In this document: piece after piece, positions 29,953 to 40,676 of the stretch
How the letters are laid out: every line of letters starts with the position of its first letter
How positions within the stretch are numbered: the stretch's first letter is position 1
NCBI GenBank assembly: GCA_035546775.1
Contig: DASZWD010000027.1
Span: 1 to 58,460, forward strand
Source of the DNA: Acidimicrobiales bacterium
Lineage (GTDB): Bacteria; Actinomycetota; Acidimicrobiia; Acidimicrobiales; JACCXE01
Direction of reading: 5' to 3'
DNA: 58,460 nucleotides
Program-made: the position numbers and the translations under genes
Notes under the pieces: model-generated
Told to the model about the DNA's origin: nothing
The model's input: the letters and a program-made list of their open reading frames with translations, nothing else
Database searches by the model: none

Positions 29953-31310
29953 AGCCGGTCCTGTCCGTCGCCGAGATGCAGGCGGTCGACGCCGCCGCGA
30001 GCGAACCCGTCGCCACGCTGATCGAACGCGCCGGCAGCGCGGTGGCGTGGGCGGCGCTGCGCATGCTCGGGGGCACGTACGGCAAGCGCGTCGTCGTCGT
30101 CGCCGGCAAGGGCAACAACGGTGCCGACGGGCGCAGCGCGGCACGCCGGCTCAGCGAGCGCGGCGTGCGCGTCCGCATCTTCGACGCGGCTGACGTCCCC
30201 GAGGTGCTGCCGCCGAGCAACCTCGTCATCGACGCCGCCTACGGCACGGGCTTCCGGGGTGAGTACCGCGCCCCCGACCCCAACGGTGCGCCGGTGCTGG
30301 CCGTCGACATCCCTTCGGGCGTGAACGGCGACTCGGGCATCGCGTGTCACGGCGCGGTGCACGCGGTGCGCACGGTGACCATGGGCGCGCTCAAGCCGGG
30401 GTTGCTGCTGGCGGACGGACCCGATCACGCCGGCGACATCGTGATCGAAGCGATCGGGTTGGGGGCGTCGTCAGAACGTGTGCACTTGGTCGAACCCAGC
30501 GACGTCCGTCACTGGGTGCCGCGCCGCGATCGCGAGGCGCACAAGTGGCGCGGCGCGGTGTGCGTGATCGGCGGGTCGCCCGGGCTCTACGGCGCCGCGG
30601 GGTTGGCGGCGGCTTCAGCGCAACGCGCCGGCGCCGGCATGGTGCGCTTGGCGATTCCGGGTGGCACCCCGTCGGGACCGCCCAAACCGATCTCGTCGCT
30701 CGGGGCCGATCTCCCGCTGCGCCACTGGGGCAAGTCGGCGGTCGAAGCGACCGAGCGGTGCGCCGCGGCGATCATCGGCCCGGGGCTCGGCCGCAGCCAT
30801 GACGCCCTCGACAGCGCCGCCGAAGTACTCGCCGAGACCGATATCCCGATCGTCGTCGACGCCGACGCTCTCGACCTGTCGATCATTCGTCGCGAGGTGA
30901 TCAAGGAGCGCACGGCGCCCGTGGTCGTGACGCCGCATGACGCCGAGTTCAAGCGCCTCGCCGGCCGCTATCCCGGCGAGGACCGCATCGGCGACGTGGT
31001 CGCGCTGGCGCAGTCGACGGGTGCCGTCGTGCTGCTCAAGGGGCCGACGACGATCGTGGCCGACGCCGACGGGCGTCGGGTGCTGATGGCGAACGCCGGA
31101 GACCAGCGACTGGCGACCGGCGGCACCGGTGACGTCCTGTCCGGAGTGCTGGCGTCGTTCTGCGCCCGCGGCGTGCCCGCATTCGAGGCCGCGGCGGCCG
31201 CAGCCTTCGTGCACGGACTCGCGGGACGGCTCGGCCCCAAGGACGGCCTGGTCGCCGACGACCTGCCACCGCTGTTGCCGATCGCCCTCGCGCAGGTCTT
31301 CGATGCCTGA
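29949..31310 (+). CDS. nnr: Bifunctional NAD(P)H-hydrate epimerase / ADP-dependent dehydratase
   Basis: A 453-residue metabolite-repair protein. The N-terminal YjeF epimerase domain has VVVAGKGNNGADGRSAARRL and acts on the S/R forms of hydrated NAD(P)H; the C-terminal ribokinase-like domain (VTPHDAEFKRLAG, ATGGTGDVLSGVLASF) dehydrates them using ADP. The fused form is common in bacteria. GTG 29949 overlaps acpS by four bases; the 3' end overlaps alr by eight. Confidence 0.95.
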   Translation: MKPVLSVAEMQAVDAAASEPVATLIERAGSAVAWAALRMLGGTYGKRVVVVAGKGNNGADGRSAARRLSERGVRVRIFDAADVPEVLPPSNLVIDAAYGTGFRGEYRAPDPNGAPVLAVDIPSGVNGDSGIACHGAVHAVRTVTMGALKPGLLLADGPDHAGDIVIEAIGLGASSERVHLVEPSDVRHWVPRRDREAHKWRGAVCVIGGSPGLYGAAGLAAASAQRAGAGMVRLAIPGGTPSGPPKPISSLGADLPLRHWGKSAVEATERCAAAIIGPGLGRSHDALDSAAEVLAETDIPIVVDADALDLSIIRREVIKERTAPVVVTPHDAEFKRLAGRYPGEDRIGDVVALAQSTGAVVLLKGPTTIVADADGRRVLMANAGDQRLATGGTGDVLSGVLASFCARGVPAFEAAAAAAFVHGLAGRLGPKDGLVADDLPPLLPIALAQVFDA

Positions 31311-32442
31311 AGCGCGGACGCGTCCGGCGTGGGCGGAGGTGGACCTCGACGCCATCACCGCCAACGCCCGCGCCATCGCCGAACTGGTTGCGCCCGCCGA
31401 GTTGTGCGCGGTGGTGAAGGCCAACGGCTACGGCCACGGTGACGCCGACGCGGCGCACGCCGCCCTGCGCGGCGGCGCGACCCGTCTCGGCGTGGCCCTG
31501 GCCGAGGAAGGTGTCGGCTTGCGCAGGGCGGGCATCGAAGCGCCGGTGTTGCTGCTCTCGCAGCCGTCCGCGGCGGCCATGGCCGACGTGGTGCGTTACG
31601 ACCTCACGCCGACGCTGTACTCGGCGCGCGCCGTCGGCGCGCTGGCGTCGGCGGCCAAGCGGCGTGGCGTCACCGTGCCCGTCCACGTGAAGGTCGACAC
31701 GGGAATGCACCGCGTGGGTGCGGAGCCCGACGCCGCCGTCGCGCTGGCGGTGCAGATCGCCGAGACGCCTGGTCTCGAACTCGAGGGCTTTTACACGCAC
31801 CTCGCGGTGAGCGAAGACATGGACCGCGCCGACGTGACGGCCGCGGCCCTGGACCGTTTCGAGGCCGCCGTCGAGAAGTTGGCGGCGCAGGGCGTGGCGC
31901 CACGCGTGCTCCACGCCGCAAACTCCGGCGGCACGCTCGGCCACCCCCGCAGCCGTTACGACATGGTCCGCGTCGGCATCGCGCTCTACGGCTACCCGCC
32001 CGGGCCCGATCTCGCCGGTCGCGTGGAGCTCGTGCCGGCGCTGCAGTTGAAGGCGCGCGTCACACACGTGCAACACCTCGCGGCAGGCGAGGGCGTCAGC
32101 TACGGGCTGCGCTTCGTGACCGAGCAGCCAACCGTGATTGCCACACTGCCGCTCGGGTACGCCGACGGTGTACCGCGCGCGTTGTCGGCCGCCGGTGCGT
32201 GCGTGCTCGTCGGCGGGAAACGCCGGCCGATCGCCGGCACGATCACCATGGACCAACTCATGGTCGACTGTGGTCGGGACTCTACGGTGGAGCCCGGCGA
32301 CGAAGTCGTCCTATTGGGATCCCAAGGAGACGAGACCATCACTGCCGAAGACTGGGCACAGCGGCTGGGGACGATCAGTTACGAAGTCTTGTGTGGCATC
32401 GGGCCCCGCGTGCCCCGGCGGGCGCACGGAGCCCACGAGTAG
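31303..32442 (+). CDS. alr: Alanine racemase
   Basis: A 379-residue PLP enzyme producing D-alanine for peptidoglycan. The PLP Lys is in CAVVKANGYGHGDAD; RVGIALYGYPPG and GYADGVPRAL are typical of the second domain, and AGTITMDQLMVD ends the active-site region. ATG 31303 overlaps the upstream gene. It is close to glmM/glmS, so wall-precursor genes cluster here. Confidence 0.97.
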   Translation: MPEARTRPAWAEVDLDAITANARAIAELVAPAELCAVVKANGYGHGDADAAHAALRGGATRLGVALAEEGVGLRRAGIEAPVLLLSQPSAAAMADVVRYDLTPTLYSARAVGALASAAKRRGVTVPVHVKVDTGMHRVGAEPDAAVALAVQIAETPGLELEGFYTHLAVSEDMDRADVTAAALDRFEAAVEKLAAQGVAPRVLHAANSGGTLGHPRSRYDMVRVGIALYGYPPGPDLAGRVELVPALQLKARVTHVQHLAAGEGVSYGLRFVTEQPTVIATLPLGYADGVPRALSAAGACVLVGGKRRPIAGTITMDQLMVDCGRDSTVEPGDEVVLLGSQGDETITAEDWAQRLGTISYEVLCGIGPRVPRRAHGAHE

Positions 32443-33411
32443 ATGCCACGCCGTCGCCAGAACCGGGCGCTGGCGCTCGGGGCCGCCGGTGTCGGTGCCG
32501 GTCTCGCGGCAACCGCCGCGTTCCAAGCCGCGCGCCGTCACCGCAATCGTGCACTGGACCTGGCCGAGCTGCGCCTGCCGAACGCGCTCACGCACCACCA
32601 CGTCACCGTCGACGACGGCGCCGTCATCCACACCGTCGAGAACGGCCACGGCCGCCCGCTCGTCCTGCTCCACGGCGTGACGCTTTCGATCGAGACGTGG
32701 CCGTACCAGATCGCCACGTTGAGCAAGCACTTCCGCGTGATCGCCCTGGACCAGCGTGGGCACGGCCGGTCGCAGCGCGGTTCGGGGGGCTACGGCATCG
32801 CGCGCATGGCGAGCGACGCGGCGCAAGTGTTGACGCATCTCGACATCAGCGACGCGGTCGTCGTGGGTCATTCCATGGGCGGCATGGTCACCCAGCAGAT
32901 GTGCCTCGACTTTCCCGACCTGGCGCGCCAGCGCGTTGCCGGAACCATTCTGTTGTCGACGGCCGCTGCGGTGTCGCCGGGGATTCCGGGTTTGTCGGCG
33001 GTGAACCGGGTGGCCAACCCCGGTGTGTTGACGCGGGCGACGGGTCGCGGGTTCCCGGCGGGCGACGTCGGTTACGCGCTGGCCCGACTCGCAGTCGGCA
33101 CCAACGCTGATCCGCGTCACGTGGCCCACACCCGCAACATGACCGCGGCGGTTCCACCGGCGACGCTCGCGGCGCTGATGCCCGGCGTGATCGGCTTCGA
33201 CATCCGGTCGCGCCTCAAGGACTATCCGGTGCCGGCGCTGGTGATCACCGGTTCACGCGACTTATTGACTCCGCCGCGACTCGGCCGCGATATCGCCCGG
33301 CGCATCCCCGGCGCCGAGTTCGAGGTTGTGTCGGGCGCGGGTCACATGCTGATGATGGAGCGGGCCGAATGGCTCAACGACCGCATCGCTGCCTTCGCGC
33401 GTGATCACTGA
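32443..33411 (+). CDS. Alpha/beta hydrolase
   Basis: A 322-residue hydrolase. It begins with a basic stretch and a short hydrophobic segment (LALGAAGVGAGLAATAAF), possibly a membrane anchor or signal. The fold follows with oxyanion-hole HGVTLSIETWPYQ, nucleophile elbow VVGHSMGGMV, acid in TGSRDLLTPP and catalytic His in SGAGHMLMME. Homologous genes often follow alr in actinobacteria. Substrate unknown. The start abuts the alr stop. Confidence 0.9.
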   Translation: MPRRRQNRALALGAAGVGAGLAATAAFQAARRHRNRALDLAELRLPNALTHHHVTVDDGAVIHTVENGHGRPLVLLHGVTLSIETWPYQIATLSKHFRVIALDQRGHGRSQRGSGGYGIARMASDAAQVLTHLDISDAVVVGHSMGGMVTQQMCLDFPDLARQRVAGTILLSTAAAVSPGIPGLSAVNRVANPGVLTRATGRGFPAGDVGYALARLAVGTNADPRHVAHTRNMTAAVPPATLAALMPGVIGFDIRSRLKDYPVPALVITGSRDLLTPPRLGRDIARRIPGAEFEVVSGAGHMLMMERAEWLNDRIAAFARDH

Positions 33412-34258
33412 CGTTCGCGGCGTCAGGGTCGGGCACTGGACCGACGCCGTGGGGCAGACCGGTTGCACCGCCGTCGTGTTGCCCAAGGGCTGCGTAGCCT
33501 CGGGTGAAGTGCGCGGCGGCGCGCCTGGCACCCGTGACTTCGCGCTCCTCGATCCGACGCGCCTCGTGCAGCACGTCGACGTCGTCATGCTCAGCGGTGG
33601 CTCGGCGTACGGGTTGGCGACGGCCGACGGCGCCATGCGCTGGTGCGAGCAGCACCGCCGCGGCCTGAAGACGGCGCGCGGCGGACTCGTACCGATCGTG
33701 GTGGGGATGATCGTGTTCGACCTCGCCGTCGGTGATCGCAAGGCGCGACCCGACGCCGACGCCGGCTACGCCGCGTGTGCCAACGCCGGCCGCGGCCGCT
33801 TCGACGTCGGGCGGGTCGGCGCCGGCACCGGCGCCACTATCGGCAAGCTCGGCGGGCGCGTGGCCGACCGGCGCCCCGGCGGTCTCGGCACGGCGACGGC
33901 GCGCCGCGGCGAACTCGTCGTCAGTGCCTTGATGGTGGTGAATGCGGTTGGGTTCCTGCGCGGCGAGCAGGCGGCGCCGGTGTCGGGGCATGTGCCGGCC
34001 AACCCGATCGAGAACACCACCATTGGCGTCGTCGTGACGAACGCGTCGCTCTCGAAGACCGACTGCTTTCTCACCGCCCAGTCCGCGCACGGCGGCATCG
34101 CGCGCGCGATCGACCCGGCCCATACGCGCGTCGACGGCGACGCCATCGTGGCCGCGGCCACGGGTCAGGTGAGGGCCGACGTCGAGTCGGTTCGTATGCT
34201 GGCCGCCCACGCGGTGGAGGCGGCGATCAGGAACGCTGTTTCGGCGGCAAACCCCTAG
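33401..34258 (+). CDS. P1 family peptidase (DmpA/NylC-like, self-cleaving)
   Basis: A 285-residue N-terminal-nucleophile hydrolase. ITDVRGVRVGHWTD starts it, and PNPIEN-like sequence NPIENTTIGVVVTNASLSK marks the autocleavage site before the catalytic Thr, around residue 205. LSGGSAYGLATADG is the other family signature. Relatives are beta-aminopeptidases or nylon-oligomer hydrolases; the true substrate is unknown. GTG 33401 overlaps the upstream hydrolase by 11 bases. Confidence 0.9.
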   Translation: MITDVRGVRVGHWTDAVGQTGCTAVVLPKGCVASGEVRGGAPGTRDFALLDPTRLVQHVDVVMLSGGSAYGLATADGAMRWCEQHRRGLKTARGGLVPIVVGMIVFDLAVGDRKARPDADAGYAACANAGRGRFDVGRVGAGTGATIGKLGGRVADRRPGGLGTATARRGELVVSALMVVNAVGFLRGEQAAPVSGHVPANPIENTTIGVVVTNASLSKTDCFLTAQSAHGGIARAIDPAHTRVDGDAIVAAATGQVRADVESVRMLAAHAVEAAIRNAVSAANP

Positions 34259-34270
34259 GCTTTTGTGGTC

Positions 34271-34861
34271 ATGGCGTCTTCACTCGCCGAACTGGCGGTG
34301 CAGGCCGCCAGCTGCACGAACTGTCCGCTGGCCCAGACGCGTACCAACGTCGTCTTCGGCGCCGGCGATCCCGACGCGCCGCTGATGATCGTCGGGGAAG
34401 CGCCGGGCAAGGACGAAGACGAGCGGGGGGAGCCCTTCGTCGGGCGTTCGGGGAAGCTGCTCGACCAGGTGATGCTGGAGGAACTCGGCGTGACGCGCGA
34501 GCGCGTGTTCATCGGCAACACGCTGCTGTGCCGTCCGCCGGGCAACCGCGATCCGCTGCCTGACGAGATCGCGGCGTGCAATCCGTGGCTCGAGGCGAAG
34601 CTCGACGCCATCGGGCCGAAGGTGGTCATCACGCTGGGCAACTTCGCCACCAAGTTGCTGCTGTTCGGCGATCCCAAGGCGAAAGAGGGCATCACGAAGC
34701 TGCGGGGCAAGACATATCCGTGGCGCCACGGTGCCGTCCTTGTGCCGACGTATCACCCGTCGGCCGTGTTGCGCAGCGGTGGCGGGCAACCGCTCGCCGA
34801 GATGCGCGCCGACTTCGTGCGCGCCAAGCGAGCGCTGGCCGACGCGGGAGTCACGCTGTGA
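34271..34861 (+). CDS. Family 4 uracil-DNA glycosylase (iron-sulfur type)
   Basis: A 196-residue base-excision enzyme that removes uracil from DNA. MIVGEAPGKDEDERGEPFVG is motif 1, and PTYHPSAVLR holds the motif 2 His. Four Cys (CTNC near residue 14, C in NTLLCRPPGNR and C in AACNPWL) can bind a 4Fe-4S cluster. ATG 34271 is used; GTG 34265 adds two residues. It overlaps tsaE by four bases. Confidence 0.93.
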   Translation: MASSLAELAVQAASCTNCPLAQTRTNVVFGAGDPDAPLMIVGEAPGKDEDERGEPFVGRSGKLLDQVMLEELGVTRERVFIGNTLLCRPPGNRDPLPDEIAACNPWLEAKLDAIGPKVVITLGNFATKLLLFGDPKAKEGITKLRGKTYPWRHGAVLVPTYHPSAVLRSGGGQPLAEMRADFVRAKRALADAGVTL

Positions 34862-35292
34862 TCACCCGCGTGACCCACAGCCCCGAAGAGACCGAGCAAC
34901 TGGCGGCGACCGTCGCGCACATGGCGCGTCCCGGTGACCTCATCGTGCTCGTCGGCGGTCTCGGCGCCGGCAAGACGCGCTTCGTGCGCGGCTTCGTCAC
35001 GGCGACGGGGTCTTCCGAACAAGCCACGTCGCCGACGTTCGCGCTGGTGCACAACTACGAAGGACCGACCCCGATCGTGCACGCCGACCTGTACCGCCTC
35101 GTCAGCGAACACGAGGTGCTCGACCTGGGCCTGGACGAGTCGCTGGCCGACGGCGCCATCGTGCTCGTCGAGTGGGGCGACCTCGCCGAGACGCTGCTGC
35201 GTCCCGACCGCTTGACGGTCACCATCACCGATGTCGACGAGACGTCGCGCCGGTTCGACTTCGACGGCTGGGCTGATCGGTGGACCACATGA
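34858..35292 (+). CDS. tsaE: tRNA t6A biosynthesis ATPase TsaE
   Basis: A 144-residue ATPase required for threonylcarbamoyl-adenosine (t6A37) synthesis in tRNAs reading ANN codons. Walker A is GGLGAGKTRFVRGF; ATSPTFALVHNYEG and HADLYRL are typical, and VEWGDLAE completes the site. GTG 34858 overlaps the UDG stop; its TGA overlaps the tsaB ATG. Confidence 0.95.
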   Translation: MITRVTHSPEETEQLAATVAHMARPGDLIVLVGGLGAGKTRFVRGFVTATGSSEQATSPTFALVHNYEGPTPIVHADLYRLVSEHEVLDLGLDESLADGAIVLVEWGDLAETLLRPDRLTVTITDVDETSRRFDFDGWADRWTT

Positions 35293-35930
35293 TGGTTCTC
35301 GGCGTCGAGTCGGCGACGGCGCGTGCCGGCGTGGCGATCGGCACCGATGACGGCGTGATCGCCGGTGCCCACGTGACCCGCGGGCCCCGCCACGCCGAAG
35401 CCCTCATGCCGGCGATCGACTTCGTGTGCACGCAGGCAGGCATCGCAGTCGCCGACGTCGACGCCATCGCCGTCGACATCGGCCCGGGGCTGTTCACCGG
35501 GCTGCGCGTCGGGATCGCCACCGCAAACGGGCTGGCGCAGGCACTGGGCAAGCCGATGATCGCCGTGTGCAGCCTCGACGTGTTGGCGCACACCCTGCGC
35601 CACGCCGGCGGCGACATCGTGAGCGTGATCGACGCCCGCCGCCGGGAGGTCTACGCCGCTCGGTACGAATCCGTCGGCCGGGAGCTCAAGCGCGTCATGG
35701 AGCCCACCGTGCTGCCACCCGACGAGCTGCTCGCCCAGATCGGCGACGCGACGTTGGTCGGCGACACGCTCGGCGAAGCGGGGGCGCTCTTCGCTCTGCC
35801 GTCGGCCGAGGCGCTCGTCGAGTTGGCCCGCACGCTGCCGTTCCAGGAACCCAACAGCATTTCGCCCCTGTATCTGCGAAAGTCAGACGCAGAGCTGAAC
35901 GCCGAAAGGGGGGCGTCGAGTGGCAGCTGA
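35289..35930 (+). CDS. tsaB: tRNA t6A biosynthesis scaffold TsaB
   Basis: A 213-residue ASKHA-fold protein that dimerises with TsaD. GVESATARAGVAI starts it, and DIGPGLFTGLRVGIATANGL is the hallmark. It has no active site of its own. ATG 35289 (ATGA overlap with tsaE) is preferred over GTG 35280. It overlaps rimI by 11 bases. Confidence 0.95.
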   Translation: MMVLGVESATARAGVAIGTDDGVIAGAHVTRGPRHAEALMPAIDFVCTQAGIAVADVDAIAVDIGPGLFTGLRVGIATANGLAQALGKPMIAVCSLDVLAHTLRHAGGDIVSVIDARRREVYAARYESVGRELKRVMEPTVLPPDELLAQIGDATLVGDTLGEAGALFALPSAEALVELARTLPFQEPNSISPLYLRKSDAELNAERGASSGS

Positions 35931-36507
35931 ACCGAAGGATCCGGCTGGAATCACGCCCCGCGACGGCGAGCGCGATCCGGTCGACGTCCATCTGACGCCC
36001 ATGCGGCGCCGTCACCTGCGCACGGTGTTGCGCATCGAGACCGAGGTGTATCCGCGGCCGTGGACGATCAACTTGTTCGTGAGCGAACTCGGGATGCGGA
36101 CGAGCCGCTCGTACTACGTGGCCAAGGTCGGTCCGACCGTCGTCGGCTACAGCGGGCTCATGCTCGTCGGTGAGGATGCGCACGTCACCACCATCGCCGT
36201 CGATCCGGCGTGGCACCGGCACCACATCGGTACGCGGCTGCTGATGAACATCGCACGCGACGCCCGTGAGCGTGGCGCCCGCCACCTGACGTTGGAGGTG
36301 CGCGTGTCGAACGAGCCGGCGCAGCGGATGTACCGCCGGTTCGGCTTCCGTCCTGCCGGTATCCGCAAGGGCTACTACGTCGAGACGAATGAGGACGCGC
36401 TTGTCATGTGGGCCGACGACATCGACCAACCCGAGTACCTCGAGCGGCTGCTCCGCATCGAAGAAGGCGTCCGCGGCGAGACGACCGTCGATCGGCTCCG
36501 GCCATGA
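35920..36507 (+). CDS. rimI: Ribosomal protein S18 N-acetyltransferase RimI-like GNAT
   Basis: A 195-residue GNAT acetyltransferase that in other bacteria acetylates the N-terminus of S18 or related proteins. Acetyl-CoA-binding motif A is IAVDPAWHRHHIGTRLL; SNEPAQRMYRRFGFRPAGIR is the RimI-type C-terminal motif with its conserved Tyr. About 30 extra N-terminal residues precede the fold. Its position between tsaB and tsaD is standard. Confidence 0.92.
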   Translation: MAAEPKDPAGITPRDGERDPVDVHLTPMRRRHLRTVLRIETEVYPRPWTINLFVSELGMRTSRSYYVAKVGPTVVGYSGLMLVGEDAHVTTIAVDPAWHRHHIGTRLLMNIARDARERGARHLTLEVRVSNEPAQRMYRRFGFRPAGIRKGYYVETNEDALVMWADDIDQPEYLERLLRIEEGVRGETTVDRLRP

Positions 36508-37505
36508 GCGACCTCGTGCTGGGTATCGAGACGAGTTGTGACGAGACGGCCGCGGCGGTCGTCGCCGGCGGCACGACGGTGTTGTCGTCGGTGGTGTCGA
36601 GCCAGATCGACCTGCACGCGCGCTTCGGTGGTGTCGTGCCGGAGCTCGCGGGCCGCGCCCATCTCGTCACACTCGGGCCGGTGATCGACGACGCGCTTAC
36701 ACAGGCTGGGGTCGGTGGGCGCGACTGCGCGGCGGTCGCCGTGACCAAAGGTCCTGGTCTCATCGGTGCGTTGCTCGTCGGCGTGAGCCACGCCAAGGCA
36801 CTCGCCTACGGGTGGGGGGTGCCGTTCGTGGGCGTCAATCACCTCGAGGGGCACCTCTACGCCTGCCTGCTCGAGCGCCCCGACCTGCCGCTGCCGGCGG
36901 TCGTCCTGCTGGTGTCGGGCGGCCACACGATGCTCGTGCACGTGCGCGGCATGGGCGACTACTCGATCCTCGGCGGCACGATCGACGACGCCGCCGGTGA
37001 GGCCTACGACAAGGTGGCCCGCGTCCTCGGCCTCGGCTATCCGGGTGGGCCGATCATCGACAAGCTCGCCAAAGAGGGCGACCCCAAAGCTGTCGCCATG
37101 CCGCGTCTGATGCGCGACGACTCCTACGACTTCTCGTTCTCCGGCATCAAGACCGCCGTGGCGCGCAAGGTGGCGGGCGACGCGTCGCTCGCCACGGCAG
37201 ATGTCGCCGCCGGTTTCCAGAAGGCAGTCGTGGACAGCCTGGTGTCGAAAGCGGCGAAGGCCGTCACCGACACCGGCGCGCGAGCGCTGTGCCTCGCCGG
37301 GGGCGTCGCCGCCAACTCGGAGCTGCGGGCGCGCACCCAGGCAACCGCTGACGACCTCGGCGTGGAGTGTCTTCTGCCCGCGTTCAAGTACTGCACCGAC
37401 AACGCGGCGATGATCGCCGCCGCCGGGTGGTGGCGCCTCCAGTCAGACGGCCCGACCGGCCTCGCCGAGGCCGCCTACCCGAACCTGCGCCTCGCCACCG
37501 CCTGA
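36504..37505 (+). CDS. tsaD: tRNA threonylcarbamoyladenosine transferase TsaD
   Basis: A 333-residue catalytic subunit that transfers the threonylcarbamoyl group to A37. LGIETSCDETAAAVV starts the ASKHA core; metal ligands are in ELAGRAHLVTL (first His) and VNHLEGHLYACLL. SFSGIKTAVARK and YCTDNAAMIAAAG complete the signature. The first metal motif reads HxxxL rather than HxxxH, so one ligand differs from the textbook pattern. ATG 36504 overlaps the rimI stop (ATGA). Confidence 0.96.
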   Translation: MSDLVLGIETSCDETAAAVVAGGTTVLSSVVSSQIDLHARFGGVVPELAGRAHLVTLGPVIDDALTQAGVGGRDCAAVAVTKGPGLIGALLVGVSHAKALAYGWGVPFVGVNHLEGHLYACLLERPDLPLPAVVLLVSGGHTMLVHVRGMGDYSILGGTIDDAAGEAYDKVARVLGLGYPGGPIIDKLAKEGDPKAVAMPRLMRDDSYDFSFSGIKTAVARKVAGDASLATADVAAGFQKAVVDSLVSKAAKAVTDTGARALCLAGGVAANSELRARTQATADDLGVECLLPAFKYCTDNAAMIAAAGWWRLQSDGPTGLAEAAYPNLRLATA

Positions 37506-37513
37506 CGCGTCGT

Positions 37514-37543
37514 AAGGCCCTGGCGCGTCAGCGCCGGGCTTTC
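37514..37543 (+). terminator. Probable intrinsic terminator after tsaD
   Basis: Stem CCTGGCGC/GCGCCGGG around a GTCA loop (37519-37538), with one wobble pair, continued by weaker pairs to a short T-rich end (CTTTC at 37539-37543). It begins eight bases after the tsaD stop and closes the operon that starts with the P1 peptidase or earlier. Confidence 0.6.
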
Positions 37544-37554
37544 ATGCCACCTTC

Positions 37555-37594
37555 GGGCGGCCAAACCGCGTCGTAGACGCGAGATGGCGGCCAC
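37555..37594. repeat. Palindromic dispersed repeat, copy A
   Basis: A hairpin-forming sequence with a perfect CGCGTC-GTA-GACGCG core (37568-37582) and imperfect GGCC-containing outer arms. It is about 85 percent identical over 39 bases to copy B at 49034-49076. Both copies lie between genes. Confidence 0.6.
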
Positions 37595-37605
37595 CCAACG
37601 GCATC

Positions 37606-37638
37606 AAACGATCAGCGGTGTACGCAACGAGATCGTTT
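37606..37638. terminator. Inverted repeat, possible terminator of the HEAT-repeat gene
   Basis: AAACGATC (37606-37613) and GATCGTTT (37631-37638) are perfect 8-base arms around a 17-base loop. Read on the minus strand they follow the HEAT-repeat gene stop by 17 bases and end in TTTGATG. The loop is long and the stem AT-moderate, so termination is only possible. Confidence 0.35.
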
Positions 37639-37655
37639 TGAGGTCGCTCGTCACG

Positions 37656-38228
37656 TCACGACGCGGCGGACTGACGGCGCAGGGCCTTGCGCGTCTTGAC
37701 GCGCTTGTAGTTGCCGGCGGCGGCCTCAGCGGCCGCCAGCCGGAGCAACGGGTCGGGGTCGTTCGCGGCCGCGCGCGCGAATGCGGGCTGGATGCGATCG
37801 TCACGCGCCGCCAGCATCGACAATGGGAATAGCGACGCGTGGCGGACTTTCGGGCTGTCGTCGTGCTCAAGGACGTCGATGAGCGCCGGTACCACGTCGT
37901 CGGTGCACAGTGCCCCGACGCGGCAGCGTTCGCACGACAACCCGTGCAGGGCGTTGAGGCGTACCACTGGGGCCGGGTCACGCAGGGCGGCCCGGAACAC
38001 CTCGGTTGACGCGTCGTTCGCCGCGTGATCGAGCACGCCTAGAGCGAACCGCCGGATTTTGCCGTTGGGGTGGTGCAGGGCGGCGCGCTGCATGAGCCCG
38101 ACGGGCGGATCGGGGAGGCGCTCCTTCCAGTCGTCGCCTTGGCGGTCGGCGACGGCGGCCGACCATTCGGAGACGTACTGGTCGACGGCGCAACGCTCCT
38201 CGGCGGTCAGCGGCATGGGATCAGGCAA
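37656..38228 (-). CDS. HEAT-repeat-like protein
   Basis: A 190-residue helical protein. Residues about 55-165 contain three to four HEAT-like helical pairs with the usual DPxPxVRxNA-type turns ([45 protein letters not shown]). Two Cys ([10 protein letters not shown] area) lie in the second repeat and may bind metal. The end is basic. HEAT repeats bind proteins or phycobilin-like groups; no role can be assigned. Its start lies within 20 bases of the groES -35 box on the other strand. Confidence 0.75.
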   Translation of the reverse strand: MPDPMPLTAEERCAVDQYVSEWSAAVADRQGDDWKERLPDPPVGLMQRAALHHPNGKIRRFALGVLDHAANDASTEVFRAALRDPAPVVRLNALHGLSCERCRVGALCTDDVVPALIDVLEHDDSPKVRHASLFPLSMLAARDDRIQPAFARAAANDPDPLLRLAAAEAAAGNYKRVKTRKALRRQSAAS

Positions 38229-38245
38229 CCAGGCCGGCGACCGGG

Positions 38246-38274
38246 TTGCCAGCGCTTTGCGCAGTCACTACGAT
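38246..38274 (+). promoter_or_regulatory. groES-groEL promoter, housekeeping type
   Basis: TTGCCA (38246-38251), 17 bases, TACGAT (38269-38274). The CIRCE operator begins at the last base of the -10 box, so bound HrcA would cover the transcription start. Confidence 0.75.
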
Positions 38275-38300
38275 TAGCACTCGCAATACGAGAGTGCTAA
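38274..38300. promoter_or_regulatory. CIRCE operator for HrcA
   Basis: TTAGCACTC-N9-GAGTGCTAA, a perfect match to the CIRCE consensus with the standard nine-base spacer. HrcA represses groE at normal temperature through this site. It lies in the groES leader, 23 bases before the ATG. HrcA itself is not in the window. Confidence 0.95.
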
Positions 38301-38323
38301 CAGGCCTTTGGAGGTCCAACGCA

Positions 38324-40260
<1,937 letters not shown>

Positions 40261-40270
40261 ACGAAGTAGA

Positions 40271-40310
40271 GGGTGGGCTCGGCGCTCCGGCGCCGGGCCC
40301 ACCCTTTGTC
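40271..40310 (+). terminator. Strong intrinsic terminator after groEL
   Basis: Fifteen-base arms (40271-40285 and 40290-40304) with one wobble position and a TCCG tetraloop, followed by TTTGTC. It starts ten bases after the groEL stop. Confidence 0.9.
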
Positions 40311-40352
40311 ATATCTGGAGATAAACGGGGTAATCACGTTCGTCGACTGGCC

Positions 40353-40676
40353 ATGACAACGACTGACGGAACTCACGACGAGTCGCTCCTGCACAGTGCC
40401 CCTCTGCTGGCGGAGGCCGAGCGCAGGGTCGCCGAATTGCGGGCGCAAGGGGTCGCCGACAAGGCGCAACTGTCGGCGCTGCAAAGCGAGATCGCCAGCC
40501 TGCGTACGGCGCTCGAGTCGCGTGCGGTCATCGAGCAGGCGAAAGGCATCATCATCGGCAGCACCGGGTGCGACGCCGACGCCGCCTTCGATGTCCTGGC
40601 GCGCCAGTCCCAACACGAGAACCGCAAGCTGCGCGAGGTCGCCGAAGAACTCGTGCGTTCGAAGCAGCGCCGCTAG
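40353..40676 (+). CDS. ANTAR-domain protein
   Basis: A 107-residue protein with an N-terminal helical coiled-coil (residues 15-50) and a C-terminal ANTAR domain (RAVIEQAKGIIIGSTGCDAD, then AFDVLARQSQHENRKLREVA). ANTAR domains bind paired RNA hairpins and cause antitermination. There is no receiver or GAF domain, so how it is switched is unclear. Its end overlaps the DUF3052 stop on the other strand by four bases. Confidence 0.85.
   Translation: MTTTDGTHDESLLHSAPLLAEAERRVAELRAQGVADKAQLSALQSEIASLRTALESRAVIEQAKGIIIGSTGCDADAAFDVLARQSQHENRKLREVAEELVRSKQRR

Noticed and set aside
40322-40352. GGGTAA box before the ANTAR gene as another sigma-B promoter
   Set aside because: No acceptable GTTT-like -35 at 14-17 bases; the match is too weak.
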